Origin: Paracoccaceae bacterium
GTDB taxonomy: Bacteria > Pseudomonadota > Alphaproteobacteria > Rhodobacterales > Rhodobacteraceae
Length of the DNA stretch: 46,751 nucleotides
Reading direction: 5' to 3'
Assembly: GCA_947453525.1 (NCBI GenBank)
Contig: CANGHD010000008.1
Span: 1 to 46,751 of the forward strand
Shown one piece after another: positions 34,117 through 43,433 of the stretch (its first letter is position 1; each line of letters begins with the position of its first letter). A model generated the notes under the pieces. That model was not told the DNA's origin. It searched no databases and worked only from the letters and a program-made list of their open reading frames with translations. The position numbers and the translations under genes are program-made.

Positions 34117-35034
34117 ATGACACAGGCACAATATCAGGTTGACGACGAGCGATTTCTGTTTCTGACGGTGGGGTCATCGCGTCTGGAAAGGCTGTATGGC
34201 GGCTGTCGTTGGGCCGAGGGACCCGTCTGGTTCAACGATCTGGGTTGCCTTTTGTGGAGCGACATTCCCAACGAGCGTATCCTGCGCTATTCCGTCAATT
34301 CATTGGAAGGCCACGGTGTGTCGGTCTTCCGGAGCCAGTCCAACTTCGCCAATGGTCACACCCGTGACAGGCAGGGTCGACTGGTGTCTTGCGAACACGG
34401 CTCGCGGCGTGTGACCCGGACCGAGGTCGATGGCTCCGTTACCGTGCTGGCTGACACGTTTGCGGGCAAGCGGCTGAACTCGCCCAATGACGTGGTGGTG
34501 CATTCGGATGGCTCAATCTGGTTCACTGACCCGACCTACGGTATCATGTCGGACTATGAAGGCTACCGCGCCACGCCGGTCCAGCCGGTGCGCGGCGTCT
34601 ACCGGATCGACACTTCCGGCGAGATGACCTTGGTGGTTGATGACTTCGCCCAGCCGAATGGGCTTGTCTTTTCGCCCGATGAAACGAAACTCTATATCGC
34701 CGACAGCGCGTTCAGTCATGACCCTTCGGCACCGCGTCATATCCGCGTCTTTGACGTCGCAGGCGGTAAGTTGAGCAATGGCCGTGTCTTTGCCCACATC
34801 GACGCGGGCCTGCCGGACGGCATAAGGATCGACGTCGATGGCAATATCTGGTCGAGCGCCGGGGACGGCGTGCATTGCTTTGCCCCTGACGGTACCCGCC
34901 TGGGCAAGATTTTCGTGCCCGAAACAGTGGCAAATCTGACCTTTGGCGGACCCAAGCGCAATCGTCTCTTTATTGCGGCGACCTCGTCGCTGTTTTCCAT
35001 CTACGTCGCAGCGACGGGGGCCCAAATACCATAA
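34117..35034 (+). CDS. SMP-30/gluconolactonase family lactonase
   Basis: A 305-aa six-bladed beta-propeller of the SMP-30/gluconolactonase/LRE family, which hydrolyses sugar lactones to sugar acids using a divalent metal. Metal and active-site landmarks are present in order: AEGPVW near residue 33, LNSPNDVVVHSDGSIWFTDP with the Asn ligand near 130, and AGLPDGIRIDVDGNIWSS near 235 with the catalytic Asp. No signal peptide is seen. The ATG at 34117 follows AAGGGGGG at good spacing, so the frame start at 34096 is not used. It converges with the sugar ABC operon and probably processes the lactone made from the imported sugar. Confidence 0.9.
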   Translation: MTQAQYQVDDERFLFLTVGSSRLERLYGGCRWAEGPVWFNDLGCLLWSDIPNERILRYSVNSLEGHGVSVFRSQSNFANGHTRDRQGRLVSCEHGSRRVTRTEVDGSVTVLADTFAGKRLNSPNDVVVHSDGSIWFTDPTYGIMSDYEGYRATPVQPVRGVYRIDTSGEMTLVVDDFAQPNGLVFSPDETKLYIADSAFSHDPSAPRHIRVFDVAGGKLSNGRVFAHIDAGLPDGIRIDVDGNIWSSAGDGVHCFAPDGTRLGKIFVPETVANLTFGGPKRNRLFIAATSSLFSIYVAATGAQIP

Positions 35035-35052
35035 GGCGCGGCGAAACGCCTT
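35033..35052. terminator. Weak hairpin after the lactonase gene
   Basis: AAGGCG / CGCCTT with an 8-base loop overlaps the lactonase stop. The stem is only 6 bases and there is no T-run, so it is at best a weak terminator in the convergent gap. Confidence 0.25.
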
Positions 35053-35265
35053 GAGAGAGATGGGACGGCCCTGCGTGACAGGGTCGTCACCGATTTCAGC
35101 TTTATCGAGGGGGCCCAGCAAGGACATTTACAGCGGCTCATGTCATGGCCAGCCCATTCCGAATGCCTAGGCTCGGCCTTGAAGGGGCGAACCGAGTGGA
35201 GCCCAAAACAACGCACGCCACCCAGTCGGTGCTCCGGCGCAACATCCCCGCGCCAAGTTTGGCTT

Positions 35266-35475
35266 TCAGGTCTTCTGCCGTTTCTGCTCGACGCTGGTAT
35301 CACCAACGAACCAGTCGCGGGCGTCGATCTCCTCAAACACCACCCAGACATCGTTCTTCGAAATGCCTGCGGTCTCGGCGATGGCCGTGACGATCTTGTC
35401 GGCCATAGCGGTTTTCTTTCCGACCGGATCGGCGGAGATGACTTCCTTGACGATGCGAATGTTGACAAATGGCAT
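35266..35475 (-). CDS. 4-oxalocrotonate tautomerase family protein
   Basis: A 69-aa protein starting MPFVNIRIVKE. After Met removal it has the N-terminal Pro that acts as catalytic base in the tautomerase superfamily. The middle (KKTAMADKIVTAIAETAGISKNDVWVVFEEI) and the Trp-containing beta hairpin (DWFVG) fit the 4-OT fold; length is typical for the hexameric type. AGGAAGG precedes the ATG at 35475. It lies 19 bases after a sugar permease and is probably the last gene of that operon. A keto-enol isomerisation of a sugar-derived acid is the likely role. Confidence 0.85.
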   Translation of the reverse strand: MPFVNIRIVKEVISADPVGKKTAMADKIVTAIAETAGISKNDVWVVFEEIDARDWFVGDTSVEQKRQKT

Positions 35476-35494
35476 GGCTTGGCCTTCCTGAGGT

Positions 35495-36442
35495 TCAGCG
35501 TCCGGTCTTGTGCCCACCGGCCGCAGTGATGACGCCGACAATGATCAGTCCGGTCAGAAGCAGGCGAAGACCGGCGCTGACACCGAAGGTATTGAGCATC
35601 GTAAGCAGCAGAACCAGGAAAAGCGATGCCCCCCAGATGCCGGGCACGTTCGCCTTGCCGCCTGCCACAGAGGTGCCGCCGATCACCACGACGGCGATGG
35701 AGCTCAGCAGATATTCATTGCCGATATCGACACTGGCACCCCTGAAATAACCCGCCAGCAGCGCTCCGTTGATACCACCCAGTGCCCCAGACAGCGTGTA
35801 GGTCAGCAGCCTTACCCGCTCCACCGGTATGCCTGCCAGTTTCGCTGCGCGGAGGTTCTGCCCGATCGCAAGCACCGAGCGCCCGTAGACCATACGCTGC
35901 AAGGCAACCCAGGCGACCATCGCCAAGGCCACGCCAAACAGGGCAAGTATCGGGAAGCCGAGGATCTGCACATTGGCAAAATCGGCGAAGCCTTGCGGCG
36001 GTTTGATCTGCAAGCCGCGCCCGTAATGGATATCGGTCGACAGAATGATGAAGCTGGACGACAGCGTGGCAATGATGGGCGGGATCCGCAGCACGCGGAT
36101 CAGCGCGTAGTTGACAAGGCCGATCACGGCTCCACAAGCCAGCGCCGCGACAAGGCCTGCGACAATCATGTTGTCATCGCCATTCATTGTTTTCATGGCC
36201 ACGGCACTCGCCAGACCGATGTTGGCAGGCAAGGACAAATCGACGTTCCCCGGCCCAAGGGTGATGACGAACATCTGCCCCAAGCCCACGATCACCGTGA
36301 AGACGGCCAACGACAGGGCTGCCGTGATCATGCCTCCGGCGCCATGGCCACCGGTGAAGGTGATGGCCGCCAGCCAGACCACCAAAGCGCCGATGAAAGA
36401 CCAAATCCAGGGCGTCGCCAGGAGGTTGCGGAACAGCTGCAT
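35495..36442 (-). CDS. Sugar ABC transporter permease, RbsC-like (second)
   Basis: A 315-aa inner-membrane permease of the BPD_transp_2 (ribose/xylose/galactose) family with eight or more hydrophobic segments. Diagnostic elements: TLGPGNVDLSLPANIGLASA (the LDLSVG-like motif), IIATLSSSFI, GQNLRAAKLAGIPVERVRL and VVIGGTSVAGG near the end. The ATG at 36442 has AAGGAG at ideal spacing and lies 2 bases after the stop of the first permease, so the long extension to 36787 is a shadow. Two different permeases indicate a heterodimeric channel. Confidence 0.9.
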   Translation of the reverse strand: MQLFRNLLATPWIWSFIGALVVWLAAITFTGGHGAGGMITAALSLAVFTVIVGLGQMFVITLGPGNVDLSLPANIGLASAVAMKTMNGDDNMIVAGLVAALACGAVIGLVNYALIRVLRIPPIIATLSSSFIILSTDIHYGRGLQIKPPQGFADFANVQILGFPILALFGVALAMVAWVALQRMVYGRSVLAIGQNLRAAKLAGIPVERVRLLTYTLSGALGGINGALLAGYFRGASVDIGNEYLLSSIAVVVIGGTSVAGGKANVPGIWGASLFLVLLLTMLNTFGVSAGLRLLLTGLIIVGVITAAGGHKTGR

Positions 36443-36444
36443 GG

Positions 36445-37413
36445 TCAGGCTCCTTTCCGGCTGATCAGGGCGCGCGCCGCCAAGACCGTGATCAGGATCA
36501 CGCCATTGGCTGCCACCTGCCAATCGGGCGGGATATGCATGAAAGTCAGAAGTGGAGAGGCTGCCAGCGCCAGCGTCAGCGCCCCGATCACGGCACCAAT
36601 CGGCGATATGCGTCCCCCTACGAACTCTCCCCCGCCCAGAATGACGCCCGCGATCGACAACAGGGTGTACCCATTGCCGATGTTGGCATCGGCCGAGGTG
36701 GTGATGCCAATCAGCGCCATGCCGGAAATCACGCCGAAAGTACCGGTCAGTGCGAACATCACGACCTTGGTCTTCAGCAAGGACCATCCCGCCCGCCCGA
36801 TGGCCTGCGGGTTGCCGCCCGCGCCGCGCAAGACGGTGCCGTAAGCACTGCGCATCAGGCCAAAGTGGACAACCAAGCCGATCGCGATCGCCGCAAGGAT
36901 GGGAAAGGGAACGAAGGGCGTCTGAAACCCCATGAAGCCCTTCAGCCAGTCCGGGGCCGCTCCGCCGGGCTTGGGCAGCAGCAAGATCGCCAGCCCCTGC
37001 CAGACAAAGCTCATCCCCAATGTGACGACGATCGAGGGGAGATTGCGCAGATGGATCAACGCCCCAAGACCGGCATAGACCGCGATCGATGCCAGAAGGA
37101 CCAGAACCCCCATGACAGGGGCGTCGTGCAGCCAGGTGGCCGTGACACAGCCGACAAAGCCGACGAATGTGCCGATCGACAGATCCAACTCGTTGATCGT
37201 GATCACGAACAGCTGCGCGACGGTGGCCAGAGCGATCGGAATCGCGAGGTTGAGCATCAGGTTGAAGCCGAAATAGCTAATCGCCCGGGGATTGAGCCAG
37301 GCAATGGCGATGAGGATCAGCGCCATCGACAGGGCGGGCAGGATGGTTCGCAGCAGCCGCCCCATGTTGCGCGATTTGCGGGATGGCGTTTGGGTGATGG
37401 TGGCCGCGTTCAC
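36445..37413 (-). CDS. Sugar ABC transporter permease, RbsC-like (first)
   Basis: A 322-aa permease, homologous to the next gene. It has about nine hydrophobic segments, [19 protein letters not shown] (LDLSVG-type motif), [29 protein letters not shown] and [13 protein letters not shown]. The start is GTG at 37413 within GTGA, overlapping the ATPase stop, indicating coupled translation. It forms the channel with the second permease and is driven by the fused ATPase upstream. Confidence 0.9.
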   Translation of the reverse strand: MNAATITQTPSRKSRNMGRLLRTILPALSMALILIAIAWLNPRAISYFGFNLMLNLAIPIALATVAQLFVITINELDLSIGTFVGFVGCVTATWLHDAPVMGVLVLLASIAVYAGLGALIHLRNLPSIVVTLGMSFVWQGLAILLLPKPGGAAPDWLKGFMGFQTPFVPFPILAAIAIGLVVHFGLMRSAYGTVLRGAGGNPQAIGRAGWSLLKTKVVMFALTGTFGVISGMALIGITTSADANIGNGYTLLSIAGVILGGGEFVGGRISPIGAVIGALTLALAASPLLTFMHIPPDWQVAANGVILITVLAARALISRKGA

Positions 37414-38891
37414 GATATTGCCTCCGCAAAGGAGGAATGGATGATCTTTTCCTCGGTCAGTTCACTGTGGTCGAGTGCGGCCACGATGCGCCCGTTTCGA
37501 AAGACATAAACGCGGTCGCAGTTGTCCAACTCATCCGTTTCGGTCGTGTACCACAAGAAGGTACGACCGTTTTGTGCCTCGGTCCGGATCAGGTCGTAGA
37601 CATCCAGTTTGGTGCCGATATCAACGCCGCGCATCGGGTCATCCATCAGGATGATCTGGGCGTCCGAGGCCAAGGCGCGCGCAAACAGCGCCTTTTGCTG
37701 ATTGCCGCCGGACAGCGACAGGATGTTGTTGTCCAGATTGTCGGTGCGAATGCCGATCCGGTCGCGCCAGACGGACGCCAAGGCCGCCTCTTGGTCTGAC
37801 GCGATAAAGAGGCCGCGCCGCAGTGTGTTCAGGGAACGCACGGAGATGTTCTTGGCAATCGACCAAAGCGGAAAGATGCCGTCGGTCTGCCGGTCGCCCG
37901 CCACCAGGGCCACGGCTCCGGCCACCTCAACCGTCTTGCCCTTCGTCCCGGCAGCTTCAAAGAGTTCCATCAGCATCCTGGTCTGGCCATGACCGGCCAA
38001 GCCCGCCAGCCCGATGATCTCTCCCCGCCGCGCCTGCAACCCGGTTGCGCCATGCGCTGCACCGGCCTGAACAGACACTACAATCGGTTGTGCTTCCGTA
38101 GCCTGCGCTGCCGTGCGGGACGTCTTGTCGTGCAATCGGGCACCGCCCATCGCTGCCACCAGACTGTCCCGCGTCAGCCCTGCCGAGGCCGCATCTGCCA
38201 CGACCTTGCCATCGCGCATCACGATGACCCGGTCGCTCGTCTCCAGAATTTCGCCAAGGATATGCGAGATCAGGATGCAGCTGATCCCGGCAGATACCGC
38301 GCGCCGGACATGCGCCAGCAGCTGACGGGCGGTTTCGGCATCCAGCGAGGATGTCGGCTCGTCCAGGATGACAAGGTGCAAGGGGTCATCGGTAACGGTG
38401 AAAGCCCGCGCCACTTCGACCATCTGGCGCTGGCCGATGGCCAGATCGCCCACGATGTCCTGCGGGCTGATGCCGTGGCCGGGAAATATTTCATCCAGAC
38501 TGGCGCGGATCAGGTTGGCTGCACGTCGCGCACCCCCCCACCCGTTCAGCGCACCATGGCTTACACGTGTATTTTCCGCCACGCTGAGATTGGGGCACAG
38601 CGACAGTTCCTGAAACACGCAGCGCACACCCAGGGCGCGTGCGCGCTGGATCGTCCATGCGGTCTGCACCGCATCGTCGATTGTGATCTGCCCGGTGTCC
38701 GGTGTTCCGGTTCCGGCCAGGATATTCATCAAGGTAGATTTGCCGGCCCCGTTGTGGCCGACAAGTCCGATGCATTCTCCGGAGTGGACTGCGAAATCCA
38801 CCCCATCCAATGCACGGACGGCGCCAAAACTTTTCTTGACGCCGTCCAGTCTGGCAACGCTGCGCGCGGCTTCCTTCATGGTCGAATTCAA
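37410..38891 (-). CDS. Sugar ABC transporter ATPase, RbsA/XylG-like fused double domain
   Basis: A 493-aa protein with two ABC domains in one chain. The first has a full Walker A ([10 protein letters not shown]), Q-loop [10 protein letters not shown], signature [15 protein letters not shown] and Walker [14 protein letters not shown]. The second keeps the signature [15 protein letters not shown] and Walker [14 protein letters not shown] but has a degenerate Walker A ([13 protein letters not shown]), as is usual in this family. Start: TTG at 38891 preceded by GGTGAG is preferred on ribosome-site spacing; ATG at 38879 is possible. It lies 22 bases after the binding-protein gene. Confidence 0.9.
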   Translation of the reverse strand: MNSTMKEAARSVARLDGVKKSFGAVRALDGVDFAVHSGECIGLVGHNGAGKSTLMNILAGTGTPDTGQITIDDAVQTAWTIQRARALGVRCVFQELSLCPNLSVAENTRVSHGALNGWGGARRAANLIRASLDEIFPGHGISPQDIVGDLAIGQRQMVEVARAFTVTDDPLHLVILDEPTSSLDAETARQLLAHVRRAVSAGISCILISHILGEILETSDRVIVMRDGKVVADAASAGLTRDSLVAAMGGARLHDKTSRTAAQATEAQPIVVSVQAGAAHGATGLQARRGEIIGLAGLAGHGQTRMLMELFEAAGTKGKTVEVAGAVALVAGDRQTDGIFPLWSIAKNISVRSLNTLRRGLFIASDQEAALASVWRDRIGIRTDNLDNNILSLSGGNQQKALFARALASDAQIILMDDPMRGVDIGTKLDVYDLIRTEAQNGRTFLWYTTETDELDNCDRVYVFRNGRIVAALDHSELTEEKIIHSSFAEAIS

Positions 38892-38913
38892 CCAACGCTC
38901 ACCGTTATTGAGG

Positions 38914-39927
38914 TCACTTCATGTTCGCCTTGATGGCAGCCAGCGACTCTTCCATCGTGTATTCGTGGCTGGCAACGCCGCCTGCGGCGATGTTGGGCAG
39001 TTCGGCTTCGAAGTCGTCTTGCGTGAAGGCAAGATAGGGCACCAGCAGGTCATGCGGGATGTCCGTGCGGCCATCCAGCACCTGCTGGGCGACCCAGAAC
39101 GCCAGCGTCGAGACGCCCGGCGCGATCGAGGCTGACCACGTCGCGTAACCGTCCTTGGCCTTTTGCTCTTTCCACCACTGCAACTCGTCCTGACGGTTGC
39201 CCATGATGATGGTCGGACGCGGCTTGCCCGCGGCGGCGAAGGCCTGGGCTGCGCCGTAGCCGTCTCCGCCTTGGTCAACGATGCCAACGATATCGGGCAA
39301 CGACGGCAGAACGGTCGCAACGGCTTTCTGGGCCGTGGTCTGGTCCCAATCGCCGGTGACCGAATTCACGATCTTGAACTCCGGATGGGCAGCGACGCCG
39401 TCCAGAATGCCCTGGTGGATGGCTTCATCGATCGAGGTGCCGGCGAGGCCGCGGATTTCCAGCAAGTTGCCGCCCTTCGGCTGGAACTTGGCCATTTCTT
39501 CCACTTCCTGCTTGCCCATTGCCTTGAAGTCGACAACGACGCGGTAAGCGCAGGGTTCGGTGACAATGCCGTCGAACGAGACGACGACGATGCCCGCATC
39601 GCAGGCCTGCTTGACCGCGCCGTTCAAAGCGTCGGGCGAGCCTGCGTTGATGACGATGCCGTTGTAGCCCTGCAGGATCAGGTTCTGGATCTGGGCGGCT
39701 TGCGTCGGAACTTCTTTGTCGGCAGTGGTGAACACGTCAGACGCGGCAACCACCTTGTCGGCGACGGCCTTCTCGGACACCAGACCATAGCTGGTCAGCA
39801 TGGCTTGCCGCCACGAGTTGCCAGCATAGTTGTTCGAGAAGGCGATCTTCATGGACGACGTATCTGCAAGGCTGGCTGTCGAGGCAGCCGACATCAGCAA
39901 AGCAGCGATCACGAGCTTGTTGTTCAT
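38914..39927 (-). CDS. Sugar-binding periplasmic protein (RbsB/SBP_2-like)
   Basis: A 337-aa type I periplasmic binding protein. Residues 1-21 form a Sec signal peptide ([21 protein letters not shown]). The mature chain starts [21 protein letters not shown] and carries the two-lobe landmarks [33 protein letters not shown] and [20 protein letters not shown]. The ATG at 39927 follows GGAGG; the longer frame to 40002 is rejected. As first gene of the operon it sets the substrate. The neighbouring lactonase and tautomerase suggest an aldose or uronate-type sugar, but the ligand is unknown. Confidence 0.9.
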   Translation of the reverse strand: MNNKLVIAALLMSAASTASLADTSSMKIAFSNNYAGNSWRQAMLTSYGLVSEKAVADKVVAASDVFTTADKEVPTQAAQIQNLILQGYNGIVINAGSPDALNGAVKQACDAGIVVVSFDGIVTEPCAYRVVVDFKAMGKQEVEEMAKFQPKGGNLLEIRGLAGTSIDEAIHQGILDGVAAHPEFKIVNSVTGDWDQTTAQKAVATVLPSLPDIVGIVDQGGDGYGAAQAFAAAGKPRPTIIMGNRQDELQWWKEQKAKDGYATWSASIAPGVSTLAFWVAQQVLDGRTDIPHDLLVPYLAFTQDDFEAELPNIAAGGVASHEYTMEESLAAIKANMK

Positions 39928-40003
39928 TCTTGAATTCCTCCCATTTTTGCACCGACTGGATTCCGCTTCTCTTGGCGGGCCGGATTGCCGACCCTTCTTC
40001 ACA

Positions 40004-40015
40004 CTAGCATGTTAG
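40004..40015. promoter_or_regulatory. Near-palindrome upstream of the sugar operon
   Basis: CTAGCATGTTAG (10 of 12 bases symmetric) lies about 77 bases upstream of the sugar-binding-protein start. On the minus strand a TTGACT element starts at about 40025, a spacing compatible with a -35 box. It could be the operator of a GntR-type or LacI-type repressor. It does not match the 17-bp palindrome at 43405. Confidence 0.35.
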
Positions 40016-40183
40016 TTAGTCAATTCACATAAAGGATCATCAGGATTGGGGTCGGTGCCACTGAACCGCGCCGCGTTTGCCGAAGGCCGCAGTCCCCAGC
40101 CGGGTGGCGCATGATTTCACGATCTCATCGGTTGCCGTCGCGCGCGCCGACGTCGTCCCAAGGCCGGCACACCAGCAAGAAGC

Positions 40184-40203
40184 GCGCCGAGTTTCCCCGG
40201 CGC
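40184..40203 (-). terminator. Weak hairpin downstream of autotransporter 2
   Basis: GCGCCG / CGGCGC with an 8-base loop, about 45 bases past the minus-strand autotransporter stop, followed on that strand by GCTTCTTGC rather than a clear T-run. A weak terminator is possible. Confidence 0.25.
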
Positions 40204-40246
40204 ACATGTTCGATCAAGGTCGGCCGTCAAGGCTCCGGGATGAACT

Positions 40247-42134
40247 TTAGAACTTGGTGACCATGCTGACCGAGGCGCTGCCGTCGGAGGTGGATTGCCC
40301 GAAACGCTGGCCATAGGTGACGTCGATCGAGGTGTTCTGCGACAGTTGTCCGGTCAGGCCAACCTCGATGAGCGCGTAGTTGCCTTGCCCGTTGTCGATC
40401 AGGCTGTGGCCGCCCAACGTCGATCCGACGTAGTTGGTTGCCACCGAACTGTCTCCGGTCAGGCTGCGCCCAAGGCCGGCCCCGACAAAGCCGCGCAAGA
40501 CCGCGCCATCTGCCATGGAAAACTTGACGTTGTCGCGCAGGCCGGCATAGACATCCGTCCGCCCGACCCCAAATGACGCCACGTCCAGATTGCCATTGCC
40601 GGCCCCGGTTTCGGTATAGCCATCAACCGCGATATGGCCGTAGCTGACGCCCGCATAGACGGCGAGACCGGTTCCGTCGGCCCCGAAGGTTTTCGACGCT
40701 TCCAGCTTGCCGCCAAGACCAAGTCCGCCAAACCGCGCATGAGCGGTCTCGGCACCCGCATCACGGGCATAGCTGAAGCTTTCGTTAGCCAGGAACAGGC
40801 TGCCGAACACCTGAACGCCACCCGCGGCATTCCATTTTGCATAGGACGACAGCGTGACGTTCTGGCTGCCCACCGACGAATAGGTGCCGTTGATGGCGCC
40901 ATTGCCCTGTGACCGGCCCAAGGCAAGCCCACCGACCAGACCGCTGTCAAGCGAACGCTCCAAGCCGATGCCCATGACACTGCCGTCAAAGCCCAGCTTG
41001 CCCTCGTCAAAGCTCTGATTGCCGCTCAACAAGCCCCCGAACAGATAGGAGGTCGTCTCGCCATTGTCCGACAGCACCACCTTGCCGCCTTTCGAGTCGA
41101 GGGCCGCCGCCGTGGCCTTGGTGCTGTCCGTGCCGTTTGCGGCCAAGCCCTTGGCGTCAAGCAGCAGGGCCTTGCGGCGCAGCATGCCGTCGAAGGCGTC
41201 CTGCAGACCGAAGGACACCGCCGTCGGCGCCCCGGCTGCCGGAAGTTCCCCGCCTGTTGGCACATTCCAGTTGATCAGCGTCGCAATCTGGTCGACCGTC
41301 AGCCCGTCAAACACCGGGCTGTTGACGAAAAGCGGGCCTGCGGCCAAAGCCCGTGCCACATCCTGACCATAGAGAGTGCCATCGCTGTCGCTGTTCCGCC
41401 CGGCTTGCGCGTACAGGATATCGACATTCATGATCGACACGGTCTGGCCCGCCGCGACCGTGATGGGAAACAGCAAGTACGAGTTAAATTGGTGGAGGGC
41501 GAAGTGGGTGGCGGCCGTGTTAAGCGCGTAGTCGTTGTTGCCGTAGACGTGCAGGATCACGGGATCACGCAGCGCTTGGTAGACCCCCCCCCGCCCCCAA
41601 GGCGCCCTCTCCCGTTACCACGTAGCCAGCGCCCGTGCCGTGAACGGTGGTAGCTTGATCTGACGCCAGATTGCCACCGAAGGCGATGTTCGCCGTGATC
41701 TCGTTGCCCGTGGAGTTGGTGAACGAGTCAAACCAGCGCACGGAATTGGCCGGCAGGGCCGTCGCCACGGTGTAGTTTTCGGTCTGGCGGGTGGCGGTCA
41801 GACCATTGAAACTTGTCGCGTAGTTTGTAGAAGGCGAATTTGGGTCGAACGTCGACGGGTTCGACACACCGTAAATTGCCCCCCAAAAACTGTAAGCGTC
41901 ACCCTGTGTGAAGTTTCCCGTGACGGCGCCTGCAATGCTAAGCGCGTGCACAAAGGCCGAGTCATAGCCTACCCCCACATAAGAATCCCCACGGCTGCCG
42001 CAGTAATCGCTCGGCAAAGGCCCTTGACACACGATTAAGGTCGCCGGCGGATCGTCGGCCCGCGCCGTGCCGAGCGACATCAGGGTTATCAGCGCCGTCG
42101 TCGAAGCGAGGCGCGCGTAAATCAGTCTGGACAT
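40247..42134 (-). pseudogene. Autotransporter 2, frameshifted (possibly phase-variable) at a G9 tract
   Basis: Two frames make one autotransporter of about 628 aa. Segment 1 (42134 to the stop at 41565) starts MSRLIYARLASTTALITLMS with a signal peptide ending TARA, after GGAGAAGG. Segment 2 (to 40247) carries the rest of the passenger (VILHVYGNNDYALN) and a beta-barrel domain from about residue 360, ending SMVTKF with the terminal Phe. The span is 1888 bases, one more than a multiple of three. The switch is at a run of nine G on the coding strand (C at 41584-41592). With eight G the frame reads through as ALGAGGVYQALRDPVILHV. As written only a short exported fragment is made. Phase-variable OFF state, recent mutation or sequencing error are all possible. 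Confidence 0.82.
41584..41592 (-). repeat. Homopolymer G9 (coding strand) inside autotransporter 2
   Basis: Nine consecutive C on the plus strand, separated by one G from five more. It coincides exactly with the frame change in the autotransporter. Such tracts are typical of slipped-strand contingency loci, and also typical of sequencing length errors. Confidence 0.85.
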
Positions 42135-42280
42135 TGGTTTTTCCTTCTCCCTGCACGATCGACACATCCCAGCGAATTCAGCCCGCCAAGCCTGTGCGTC
42201 GCGCGGAAGTCTCGTTTTTGGGGCACCGAACTCAAGCGGCCATCGGTTTTGCAAAGGTCTCCAAAGTGTCTCCCGGCCTT

Positions 42281-43075
42281 CGACCGGGCTTCGATCCCGC
42301 GCTTTGGATCGCGCAAGCCCGCCGGCGCCATTGGGCCGGGAACGTCGCGATGGCCCAGGCGATTGCCGTGCCGGTTCTTCTGGCCGATGCGGCAAACCGT
42401 GCGGCACAAGAGGTTGAGGCGCCGGTCGAGACGGAGCATGGCGATCTTGGTCACTCCATCAAGTTGCTCAAGAAGAGGCATGCCCTGAAACCGAACGACG
42501 CCGTCACCGCTTACAACATCCCCGGACCGCTTCTTTCGGGATTTGGGCAAGGCGTACAGGACCCGGATGCGTGCACGGACCAAAGCTGTCCCGCGCGTGA
42601 CCCACAAGATGCTGGGCAACTGCCTTCACGTCGGTATGATCCACCTCTGTCTGCCCGACGCAATCATTCTGGACGTCCGACGGGATGCCATCGACAATTG
42701 CCTTGCAAGCCATGAGCGTCAGGTCCGCACGAGGCACGCGTTTACTTGTGATTTGCGGGCGCTTGCCGCGCACTATCGACGCCACGGGTCTGTCAAGGCG
42801 TCTTGGGACAAGGTTCTTCCGGCCCGCGTTGTCCGCATCCGGTACGAGGATCTTGTGGCGCGATCGGACGGCTCCATGCGCCGCCTTCTTGATGTGTGCG
42901 GTCTTCCTGGAACGACGACGGGACCGGGTTTTATGTAAGCACCTGCAGCGCGCGCACCACCAGCCTCGCTCAGGTCCGCCGCGCGATCAGCGCGGCATCG
43001 GTCGGTAAATGGCAGCCCTATGCCGCCCATCTTGGCCCGCTTATCAAGGCACTGGGGCCCTATGCAACCGATGGG
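42281..43075 (+). pseudogene. Decayed TPR-containing sulfotransferase
   Basis: Three reading frames carry consecutive pieces of one gene. At 42440-42517 a TPR-like unit reads GDLGHSIKLLKKRHALKPND. At about 42594-42920, in another frame, the sulfotransferase core reads THKMLGNCLHVGMIHLCLPDA, then VRRDAIDNCLASHE, VLPARVVRIRYEDLV and RRLLDVCGLPG. At about 42944-43063, in a third frame, the C terminus reads RTTSLAQVRRAISAASVGKW and HLGPLIKALGPY. The P-loop region that binds PAPS is missing between the first two pieces, so there is an internal deletion as well as at least two frameshifts. It cannot make an active enzyme. It sits in the gap between autotransporter 2 and the GntR gene. Confidence 0.72.
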
Positions 43076-43433
43076 AAGATGCCTTGGGCAAAACGATTTA
43101 GTTCAGAGACCCTGCCGCCGCAAATCGGCCCTCGACTGTTGGCAAGGCGTCCGCGGCAGCCAGTTCATGTCCTGCAACCGGACCGACCGCCTGAAGTGCG
43201 CACAGACCGAAATCTCTCGCGATAGCAATTCTTGTTGCGGCGGCCGATGATGTCAACCCGGGCCTGCCGCCCACATTGATCATCCCAGATTGCATTTTCG
43301 CCTGCCCCGTCGCAGGTCGCCGGGACCAGATTCACATCAAAAATCAGCGCCCGCACGAATCTGTTGACAGGCGGGACAGGCGCCCCATAAAACATTTGAG
43401 GTCTAACCTGTCAGACAGGTTTAGGGGATTTGA
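43076..43433. other. Intergenic region upstream of the GntR gene
   Basis: About 350 bases with no gene I can support. Minus-strand frames here have no recognisable domain. The right end holds the 17-bp palindrome and the ribosome site of the regulator. Confidence 0.45.
43405..43421. promoter_or_regulatory. Perfect 17-bp palindrome, probable GntR operator
   Basis: AACCTGTCAGACAGGTT has two perfect 8-base arms around a central A and ends 12 bases before the GntR start codon. The GTC-x-GAC core is like operators of FadR/FCD-type GntR regulators. Autoregulation of the regulator-dehydratase operon is the simplest reading. I did not find a second copy of the full site in this window. Confidence 0.7.

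Noticed and set aside
33710-34120. 136-codon plus-strand frame before the lactonase gene
   Set aside because: No recognisable domain; it overlaps the lactonase ribosome site and start; composition is not protein-like.
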